Shown here one piece after another: positions 1 through 6,947 of a stretch of DNA of 12,917 nucleotides (positions are counted from its first letter, which is position 1; each line of letters starts with the position of its first letter). Made by a program: the position numbers and the translations under genes. Below the pieces are notes generated by a model. That model was given only the letters and a program-made list of their open reading frames with translations, ran no database searches and was not told where the DNA came from. The DNA comes from Isotricha intestinalis (Eukaryota > Ciliophora > Litostomatea > Vestibuliferida > Isotrichidae): assembly GCA_023807065.1 (NCBI GenBank), contig JAJJLU010000974.1, positions 1-12,917 on the forward strand, written 5' to 3'.

Positions 1-249
1 CATTATATCTTGTATAATCTTCTTCACTAGGTTTATCATCTTCTTTTGATAAATTATTATTTGGAATTTTTTGTTGGAAAGGTAATATATTATTATTATT
101 TAATTCATCATTTTTTTTATTTTGATAATTTTGAACAATATTATCTTGTGAATACATATTTAAAGAATTATTTTGATTTAATTGATTAGGATAATTTCTT
201 TTTGAACATTTTCATTTATATTTCTTTTATTAATATTATTTAATTTCAT
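1..249 (-). CDS. Asn/Gln-rich protein, 5' end only (partial, one frame break)
   Basis: The reverse strand encodes an asparagine- and glutamine-rich stretch with an acidic end (...SKEDDKPSEEDYTRYN) that runs off the left edge, so only about the first 80 residues are present. The best start is the ATG at 249-247 (MKLNNINKRN...). From there the frame is open to an A5 run at 203-199, where it shifts by one base. Past the run a second frame stays open to position 1 with the same composition. One extra A in that run would join the two, so I read this as one gene with a homopolymer error. Another ATG at 276-274 is followed after eight codons by TAA and is less likely. No domain is recognisable and no function can be given. 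The start lies back to back with the kinase fragment, which has no 5' end of its own. Confidence 0.5.
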
Positions 250-297
250 TTAATAATTTAGATTATTTTTATTCATTAAATTTTAATTTTTTAATAT

Positions 298-839
298 TAT
301 GGTGCTGAAGATAATGGTAGATGTAAATTAGCTGATTTTGGTTGTAGTAATTTTGAAAAGACAACAAAGAGAAACTTATTGTGGTACTCCTGAATATTTA
401 GCTCCTGAAATGATTAATAAAAGTGGTCATGATGAAAGAGTTGATATATGGTCACTTGGTGTTTTATTATTTGAAATGTTAACTGAGAAAACACCTTTTA
501 ATTTTTAAGGTGATAGAAATCAATTATATAATTCAATTAAGAATTTTAGGATAGACTGATGATTTTCCTCCTTTGGCAAAGGATTTAATATCAAAGATTT
601 TAAGATTAAATCCTAATGATAGATTAACTATTGATCAAATTATTTCTCATCAATGGTTTAAAGAAATACCTGAAATTAGACCTATATTAAAAGAATATAA
701 TTATACTGAAATGGAAAAATTAAATTCTCATTTGATTCATTCTATTCCTGAAGATGAGAAAAAAAATGAAGTTAAAGAGAAAAATGTTAAAAATGATAAA
801 TTGAATGGTTCTAATCAAAAAAATAATAAATGGGAATAA
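298..839 (+). pseudogene. Aurora/AGC-like Ser/Thr protein kinase, C-lobe fragment with frame breaks
   Basis: Only the second half of a protein kinase is present. Visible in order: the DFG magnesium loop (KLADFG, codons 325-342), an activation segment with [15 protein letters not shown] from 368, subdomain IX ([13 protein letters not shown]), and subdomain XI with the conserved Arg (NPNDRLTIDQI) followed by a histidine/Trp end (SHQWF) and a Lys/Asn-rich tail ending at TAA 837-839. The [11 protein letters not shown] and [11 protein letters not shown] patterns suit an Aurora or related AGC/CAMK kinase. The glycine loop, the VAIK lysine and the HRD catalytic loop are all missing: immediately upstream is the reverse-strand Asn-rich gene. 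The frame changes near 367, there is an in-frame TAA at 506-508, and the frame changes again near 557. The TTG at 573 is an internal Leu codon, not a start. It is either a real pseudogene or a chimeric join near 290-300 combined with sequencing errors. As it stands it cannot encode an active kinase. Confidence 0.8.
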
Positions 840-854
840 TTACTATATTTTATT

Positions 855-2798
855 TTAATAATCAACACAATGACAAGAACCTTTCATATTAATAAAATCA
901 TTTTCATATAATGAACATTTTCTCTTTAATCCATCAATAGGTTCAAATAAACTTTGTCCTTTAGTACCATATTCACTTTTATTTCCATTCATAAAATCAA
1001 TTGCAGTATTATATAAATCAAAAGGAGTAACAAATCTCTGTTCGTTAACAATCAAACTTTCTTTATTAATATTATTCTTTTCAGGTAAAATAATAAATAA
1101 TATTCCAAGTGTTTTTTCATAAATAAAATCTTCCCCTTTTAATAAATAATGTAAATTTGGCATTTGATTACCATGATCACTAAATAATAAAATAACACTT
1201 TTATCATTCATATATTTATCAAATAAAATATTTAAAAAATCAAATAAATAATCATCAACATATTTTATCACTTCCATTGATCCTTCATGTCCATCTAATA
1301 ATTGAAATAAAAGAAATTTCCTTTCATTAATATAAGCATCTAAAAATTTTATTGCATATTCAAAAATATATTCAAAAGTATTTTTACCATATAAACATCT
1401 TTTAAAAGAAGAATAAGGACCTGAAATTAATCCATTAACTTTAAAATTATTATAATTAGGATCACAAAATAAAGCAAAATTTTCATGATCATAAGGTTCA
1501 AACATTTTTGGATTAACTTTATATCTTGTTAATGTAAAAAAAGTTCTTTCACAAATATTTGCACCACCACATGTTATATAACCTTTCTGTTTTAATCTTT
1601 TTAATAATGAATATTCTTTATTTGATTCTAAACTCGCTCCATAAAATAATGGTATCATATTATTTAATGTATGAGCTTCGAAATTTATATATTTTAAAAA
1701 TTGAAATGAATCATATTTTTCTTTTTTATTTTTATTATTATGAATATATGAATTTATCAATTTTACAGTTTTTGGAAATTTTCTTTTAAAATGATTTCTT
1801 GATATTGAATCTATGAAAATAAAAAAAATATTTTCATATTTTACTTTAATATTTTTTACTAATTTTCTTCTTTCATTTATTAAAGTTTGATTTGGAATAA
1901 CATTTAAAATTACATTACCATTTCCTTTATCGTCAAATTCTACTATAACTTCATGATTTGTATCATTTTTATTTATTGTTTTTATTTCTCTTAATACTTT
2001 ATTTATAAATGTTTTTTCAACACTATCATTAAAAAAATTATACCATACTGTATTAGGATAACCTATTCTATTACCAATAGTTTTATTTGAGTATTGTTCT
2101 AAAATATTTTTAGAATTTCTCTGATTCTTACAAGTTTTAATTGTATATTTACTTAAATCAAGTAAATTATCTAAAATATTAATAGTACAATATTTTGGTA
2201 TTTTTATATAACATGCATTTTCAGATTTTGAATTATTAATTTTTATCTTATTTAAACCAACATCCCAACCTTTACATCCTAATTTAGAAAAAATAAAAAA
2301 TAAAATTGGCCAAATAATAATAAATATAATTACTATAATTAATTTCCAAAATTTTTTCCTTTTTATAATTCTATAAAACCATCTAGCTATTAAAAATATT
2401 ATTAAAATGAAAAAATGACCTACAATAAAAATAATCATATTATAAGTTCCATGTTTTGATAAAATTGAACCTTGATTTCTAATAAAAATTATTAAATAAA
2501 ATATCAAAAATATCACATAAATAATATTTGAAAATAAATTTTGTATTACAAAAATTGTTATAATTGAAAAAAAAATACAAGACATAATTAATTCATCTTT
2601 TTTTTTATAAAAAAATATTACTTTTTCATGAGTTAAACAGGCATAATCAGGTCCAACACATCCTTCTAAACTTTTAAAATATAATCTAATTGATAAAATA
2701 TACATAAAAAAAATATTAAAGTATATTATCAAATCATTATATCGTAAAGAATTTTTAATTTTGTTTAATATTTTTAAAACAAACTGTTTCACCATCAT
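855..2798 (-). CDS. DUF229-family (alkaline phosphatase/sulfatase superfamily) membrane protein
   Basis: An uninterrupted 647-residue frame. The N-terminal 170 residues are membrane-embedded, with about four or five hydrophobic segments (roughly residues 22-41, 70-88, 91-107, 120-138 and 152-171), some separated by basic loops. From about residue 320 it matches the DUF229 family, which belongs to the alkaline phosphatase/sulfatase fold. Visible are the first metal-site block FIDSISRNHFKRKFPKT (Asp330), the block EAHTLNNMIPLFYG carrying the probable nucleophile Thr377, DGHEG (Asp502, His504) and the second metal block LFSDHGNQ (Asp541, His542). Seven or more Cys in the lumenal part suggest a secreted or lumenal catalytic domain with disulfides. 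The family is known for this fold, but substrates are mostly unknown; a phosphate or sulfate ester hydrolase or a phosphotransferase is inferred. It is the only large gene here with no frame break. It converges on the kinase fragment with 15 bases between stops, and diverges from the polymerase gene across 141 bases. Confidence 0.88.
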   Translation of the reverse strand: MMVKQFVLKILNKIKNSLRYNDLIIYFNIFFMYILSIRLYFKSLEGCVGPDYACLTHEKVIFFYKKKDELIMSCIFFSIITIFVIQNLFSNIIYVIFLIFYLIIFIRNQGSILSKHGTYNMIIFIVGHFFILIIFLIARWFYRIIKRKKFWKLIIVIIFIIIWPILFFIFSKLGCKGWDVGLNKIKINNSKSENACYIKIPKYCTINILDNLLDLSKYTIKTCKNQRNSKNILEQYSNKTIGNRIGYPNTVWYNFFNDSVEKTFINKVLREIKTINKNDTNHEVIVEFDDKGNGNVILNVIPNQTLINERRKLVKNIKVKYENIFFIFIDSISRNHFKRKFPKTVKLINSYIHNNKNKKEKYDSFQFLKYINFEAHTLNNMIPLFYGASLESNKEYSLLKRLKQKGYITCGGANICERTFFTLTRYKVNPKMFEPYDHENFALFCDPNYNNFKVNGLISGPYSSFKRCLYGKNTFEYIFEYAIKFLDAYINERKFLLFQLLDGHEGSMEVIKYVDDYLFDFLNILFDKYMNDKSVILLFSDHGNQMPNLHYLLKGEDFIYEKTLGILFIILPEKNNINKESLIVNEQRFVTPFDLYNTAIDFMNGNKSEYGTKGQSLFEPIDGLKRKCSLYENDFINMKGSCHCVDY

Positions 2799-2939
2799 TT
2801 AAATTTTTAAATAATTTTTTTAAAACTAATTGAAACAGATATTTTTTTTAATCAATTATTGTTTTTTTAAAATATATAATTTTTTAAAAATGGAAATTTA
2901 ATTTATATTTAATTATTTTTTAAATATATTTTTTAAATA
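2799..2939. other. Divergent intergenic region between the DUF229 gene and the polymerase gene
   Basis: These 141 bases separate two divergently transcribed genes and must hold both promoters. They are almost entirely A and T, with long A and T runs. I see no motif that can be named with confidence and no RNA gene. Confidence 0.5.
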
Positions 2940-4324
2940 ATGAAAAAAAAAAATTTAGTTGCGCATATGGAGAGGCTAGCAGAAAAAAACAAGAAGATTT
3001 AATAAATAATTATAATAATATAAAAAAGAAAACATTAGGAAGAAAAAGAAAAAGAGGAAAAAGGATTATTCAAAATCATAAAGATAAATATTATGATTAT
3101 TCAAGTTTTAAAAAGTTTAAAAAAAAAAAAGATAATAAACAAAAAAATGAAGTTAATCAAAAATCTTATATAAATTTAAAAGATTCACAAAATGATGATT
3201 TTGAATATAATAAATTAAATAATTCAGATGATACAATATCAAGTAATAGTTCAATATCTAATGATATATTAAATCATTCATTAATTTCATTAAGTAATAA
3301 TGAAAATGATAATAATATTAATGAAGACGAAAACAATAATATAAATTTTATTGCCCCTTGGCTTACAGAAAAAACTAAAAAATTATCTGGAATAATTACA
3401 TCAAGAAATTTTAGATTTTTATGAATATATAAAACCAACAAATGAAGAAAAAGAAAGGATAATTGAAATATATAAAATAATAAAAAATTTAATAAAAGAA
3501 TCTTTTGATAATAAATATACAGTAAAAATATTTGGTTCACATACAACAGATTTAAGTTTACCAAATTCAGATATTGATTTATGTATTTTCCCAAAAAATT
3601 CTTTATTAATAAATTTAGCATCACAAATTAATATATTAAATCAAATACAAAATTCTTTAAAGCAAACAGGAAAATTTACAAATTTAAAATTAATTAATGC
3701 CAAAACACCAATAATAAAAGCAAAATATATTTATTCTGAAACTATTAATTATGAGATATTTCATTTGGACATAAAAATGGTTATGTATCAGTTAAAATAA
3801 TAAATAATATTTTAAATAATTATCCTTATATGAAACCCATAATTCTCCTTTTAAAATATTTTCTTAGACAAAAACAATTAAATCAAACATATACAGGAGG
3901 AATAAGTTCTTTTTGTTTATTTTCTTTAGTTTATGCTTATATATTATATTTAAATAAAGAAAAGGATAATAATACTTTATTAACATTAGGTCATATTTTA
4001 ATTGGATTTTTAGAATTTTATTGTTTTAAATTTAATTTTGAAAAAGTTGGTATTAGTATTAGATATGGTGGATTTTTTTATAAAAGATCTGAAAAGAAAT
4101 TTAATGATAATTCACATCCTGGGAAAAATAAAGGTTTATTATCTTTAGAAAATTTTCAAGATACAGAACAAGATATTGGAGGTAATTGTTTCAGATTTGA
4201 TAAAATTTTAGGTTGTTTTAAATTTATATATAATCAATTGAAAATAAGTAATAAAAATATGGATGAAAGTTATTTAATGAGATTTTTGAATAATGATAAT
4301 TTTTTATCAAAAAGAAAAAGATAA
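2940..4324 (+). CDS. TRF4: TRF4/PAPD5-type non-canonical poly(A) polymerase (three single-base frame breaks)
   Basis: Reading through three one-base breaks gives about 461 residues. A basic, Lys/Asn-rich N-terminal region is followed by PWL and the EILDFYEYIKPTNEE lead-in typical of TRF4. The nucleotidyltransferase signature comes next: GS at 3534-3539, then DIDLCI with the first two catalytic aspartates at 3570-3578. The third catalytic Asp is in DISFGHKNGYVSVK at 3755. The PAP-associated domain then shows LLLKYFLRQKQLNQTYTGGI, FLEFY, the GISIRYGGFFYKR block and ENFQDTEQDIGGNCFRF. All three Asp are present, so catalysis is expected. Family members add short oligo(A) tails to nuclear RNAs, in yeast within TRAMP, to hand them to the exosome. 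Breaks lie in the A11 run at 2943-2953 (one A short for the start at 2940), near 3391-3398 (one base extra) and near 3752-3755 (one base short). The ATG at 3830 is internal, not a start. Confidence 0.88.
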
Positions 4325-4429
4325 ATTTAATATTATATGTAAAAAAAAAATTAATATAGTTTTTAAAAATTTTTTTTTATTTTATGAATAATTATTATTG
4401 AAAAATTAACAATTATATATATTTTCTTA
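4325..4429. other. Intergenic A/T-rich spacer between polymerase and coiled-coil genes
   Basis: A 105-base spacer between two tandem plus-strand genes. It must hold the 3' end of the polymerase transcript and the promoter of the next gene. It contains long A and T runs and no recognisable element. Confidence 0.4.
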
Positions 4430-5040
4430 ATGAAAAAAATAAGTTCAAAAGAACAAATTGAAAAAGCAAAAAGAGAATTATCAAATTTATATATATCAAT
4501 GAAAAAAAAAATTAATAATAATGTAGATAATGAAGATATTATATTCAATACGAAACAAATGCTATCAAAATTAACTATATTAGATTTAATAGAATATATA
4601 AAATCATCAATTGATATAATTATTGATATGAAAATAAAAGAAGACAAAGAAGAAATTAAATTAAAAAATAATAATTATGATGAAGATTATGAATCATTAC
4701 TTAGAAGAGAAGAAGCATGGATTAGAAAACATATTGGAATTGAAAATCAATTAAGAATAGATTATAATAATTTATTTGATAAATATAAAGAATGTGAAAA
4801 AGATAATATTATTTTAATGAATCAAATTGTAAAATTTTAATAAATTTAATATTTTTATAGAAAAAATTAACACCAGAAAAAGATTCTAAAGATAAAATTC
4901 ATTTAATGGAATTATTAATTAAAAAATATGAAGATGAAAGAAACAATTTTATTGAAAAAGAAGAATATTTAAAAAAGGAATTAGGAAAAAAAAATGATGA
5001 AATTCTACAACTTGAAAAAAAATTAATTTCAATACAAATA
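4430..5040 (+). CDS. Coiled-coil protein, N-terminal half (two exons; interrupted at 5040)
   Basis: The gene starts at ATG 4430 (MKKISSKEQIEKAKREL...). Codons 1-133 run to 4828, a 32-nt intron follows, and the second exon continues from 4861 in the same frame (KKLTPEKDSKDKIHL...) to 5040. The product is highly charged and Lys/Glu/Asn-rich, with heptad-like spacing of Ile/Leu, notably around YESLLRREEAWIRKHIGIEN and in the Glu/Lys-rich part after the intron, so a long coiled coil is expected. No catalytic motif is visible and I do not recognise the family. The homologous frame stops at 5040, where sequence from a reverse-strand transporter begins. It resumes at 6948 in a frame-compatible way, so the two parts are most likely one gene encoding roughly 700 residues. 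A structural, cytoskeletal or scaffold role is only a guess. Confidence 0.7.
4829..4860 (+). other. 32-nt spliceosomal-type intron (GT...AG)
   Basis: The segment starts GTAAAA, ends TTTTTATAG, consists almost only of A and T, and contains in-frame TAA codons. Its removal joins codon ATT (4826-4828) to AAA (4861-4863) in phase 0 and keeps the coiled-coil frame open in the same Lys/Glu-rich composition. The length (32, not a multiple of 3) and the stops inside mean that retention would end the protein at once. This fits the very short introns known from ciliates and several other protists. It is the clearest intron in the window. Confidence 0.82.
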
Positions 5041-6947
5041 TTCTACCATTTGATGGACCATATTCTTGAGTTAAACAACGGAATGTTGTTGTTTTACCTG
5101 CACCGTTTACTCCTAGTAAACCAAAACATTCTCCATATTCTAAACAAAATGATAAATTACTTATTGCTGTTTTTTGATCACCTGAACAAAATTTACCTTC
5201 TGGATCATAGAAGGTTTTTCTTAAGTTTTGAAGGTGAACTGCATATTCTTGTTTTTCATTTTCTGTATTTTCATCATTTATTACTATTTTTGATGATTCT
5301 GTTGTTGCTCTTTCTATTTCTTTTAATACTTCTTCATCAACACAATTTGATGGTAATTTTTCATTTGGTGGTTGTTTAAATGTATATTGTATTTTTTCAA
5401 CAACTGCTAATAAAATACCATAAACTACAAATTCTACACAAAGATATAATACTTGTTGTCCAGTATATTTTAATTCAATTATTTTATGTTCATCTGCAAG
5501 GAGTAACCAATATTTTTCAGGTTCATCTGCAATATAAATTAATGCTCTGTTTAATAAACTTGTAAAAGCATAAGCAAAAGAAAATGAAGGTAATAAAGAA
5601 AAACCATATGCTAATCCTTTACCAACTTCAAGTAAAGTATCCCATCCTCTGAAAATTAAAACAACACTAGAACCTAAAGCTCCTATTAAGAAATTAAGTA
5701 AAATAACACCATTTTGAGCAGATGATTCATTATCAAATAAAAATGATAAAATATAAGTTGATAATATCATAGGAGGACCATAAACAATATAAAAGATAAC
5801 AAAGTACTTTTCATAAAAGCCAAATATCCAAATCAGCAGAACACAAATTCCAGCTGTGAAATAATATTTAATAACTTCCATAATAAAATTAGATAACCAA
5901 TAAGCAAAAAGACTAATACCAGAAATTCTCATTAAATGTTTAGAATTATTTAATCTTTCTTTAACAATAATAGTAACAAAATTAGCAGGAATAAGAGAAA
6001 AGGCAACAGCAACGAAAAATACAACAGTACTATTACTAGTTTGATCAGCATGACTTTGTAATTCAGCAGTTAAAGGCATTGGATAATGAGTGAAAGTAAT
6101 ATCTAATTCTTTACCTGTTGCATAATCTAACATTTGTTTAAGGAAATAATGAGAAAAGAATGATGCACCTTGTCTTGCAACTGTATTAATAAATTCATAT
6201 TCATGATTTGTTTTATCAGCTTTTAAAATATATAATGAACCAAAATTAGTTGGATCATTTTCTTTTATTATTGCCTCATAAAAACCAAATATTGCTTGAT
6301 CATCATTTGTGTATGTTGTGTCTGTTATTATTTCTTTATATGAACAATTAAATGGTTTTTGTAAAAAATGAGAATTTATTCCATTATTATCTTTACTTCC
6401 ATAAAATGTTGTATCTGGACCTAAAATTCCTATTGAGACTACTACAGGTGATGAAGAGAAATTAAATTTAACTTGACTTACACATAAACCTATTAATATT
6501 AATAATATTGGACATAAAATTTCTAGGAATAAACTTTTCATATCACGATAAACTTGGAACCATCTTTTTTTTAAACAAGTTTTTAAATCATTTACAAATT
6601 TAGATTTTTGAGTGAAATCTTCTCTAAAATCTTGTTCAAATAATATTTTATCATTTGATAAATTAGTTTGACTAAATTTCCTATGTTCACCTTGAATTTT
6701 TTCAGTATCTTCAGCAGCAACATTAAGGAAAACATCTTCTAAAGTTGGCATAGATGCACTATAAGTTTTAATTTTTAATTCTTCACATTTCTTATCTAAT
6801 TAATTCTTCAATTTTAAAAGTAGGACCTTTAGTTCCATTTTTCTTTTGATTTTGATTAGGGGTATTATCATCTAAATTTTCATTTGAATAAGAACTTTTT
6901 GGTATCCTAAATAAAATTTCTTCACTTAAAACTTCATAATCAACATA
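5038..6947. repeat. ATA direct repeats bounding the inserted ABCA segment
   Basis: The codon ATA at 5038-5040 ends the left coiled-coil half, and an ATA at 6945-6947 sits at the right edge of the transporter segment. If one copy plus the intervening 1,904 bases is removed, the left frame (...TCA ATA CAA ATA) continues directly into AAA AAA AAT TTA TTA AGT CAA with no stop. The repeat is only three bases long (TA at its core) and the right edge abuts an A9 run, so chance is not excluded. I see no inverted repeats at the ends. Confidence 0.4.
5041..6947 (-). pseudogene. ABCA-type ABC transporter, internal fragment (end of NBD1 - TMD2 - start of NBD2)
   Basis: The reverse strand encodes an inner piece of a full-size ABCA-family lipid/sterol-type exporter. 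It enters at 6947 within the tail of the first nucleotide-binding domain (VDYEVLSEEILFRIP) and reaches the family hallmark SMPTLEDVFLNVAAED near 6757-6710. The second transmembrane domain follows: one span at roughly residues 73-93 counted from the Met at 6751, a large extracellular loop with several Asn-linked sites, then five or six spans between residues 240 and 452. NBD2 then begins (YAVHLQNLRKTFYDPEGK), with Walker A GVNGAGKT at 5113-5090, and stops after GPSNGRIF at 5041. The first half of the transporter and the Q-loop, signature motif, Walker B and H-loop of NBD2 are absent. The Met at 6751 is internal. One frame shift lies at 6794-6803. It appears less A/T-rich than its flanks. On its own it cannot be a working transporter. 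Confidence 0.88.

Noticed and set aside
506..508. In-frame TAA inside the kinase, read as a sense codon of a ciliate-type variant code (TAA = Gln).
   Set aside because: Long frames elsewhere contain no internal TAA or TAG, and several genes end naturally at TAA. The same fragment also has two frame shifts, so a local T/A-run error or decay is simpler than code reassignment.
573..839. A separate small protein of 88 residues starting at TTG 573.
   Set aside because: It is the C-terminal part of the kinase C-lobe; TTG is an internal Leu codon just after a frame shift.
1559..1789. Plus-strand frame of 76 codons inside the DUF229 gene.
   Set aside because: It is the antisense shadow of the conserved catalytic region of an intact 647-codon gene.
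3274..3624. Reverse-strand frame of 116 codons across the polymerase gene.
   Set aside because: It is antisense to the nucleotidyltransferase signature, is composed of Leu/Phe/Ile as expected for the complement of A-rich coding sequence, and has no recognisable motif.
4363..4647. Reverse-strand hydrophobic frames here and at 8227-8559 and 8535-8792, as possible small membrane proteins.
   Set aside because: Each lies opposite a Lys/Asn-rich coding region. Complementing AAA and AAT codons automatically yields Phe/Ile-rich frames.
4906..5565. Plus-strand hydrophobic frames at 4906-5379 (beyond 5040) and 5380-5565.
   Set aside because: Past 5040 they are the antisense of the ABCA fragment; only the part up to 5040 belongs to the coiled-coil gene.
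6797..6830. A 31-nt GT...AG intron in the ABCA fragment that would also restore the frame.
   Set aside because: It would remove residues (TFKIEEL...) that align with the usual helix before the TLEDVF motif of ABCA proteins, and its 5' end GTCCTA is poor. A single extra base fits better.
5041..6947. Mobile-element explanation for the inserted segment (transposon or insertion sequence).
   Set aside because: No transposase, integrase or reverse transcriptase motif, no terminal inverted repeats and no clear target duplication beyond three bases; its only coding content is transporter sequence.
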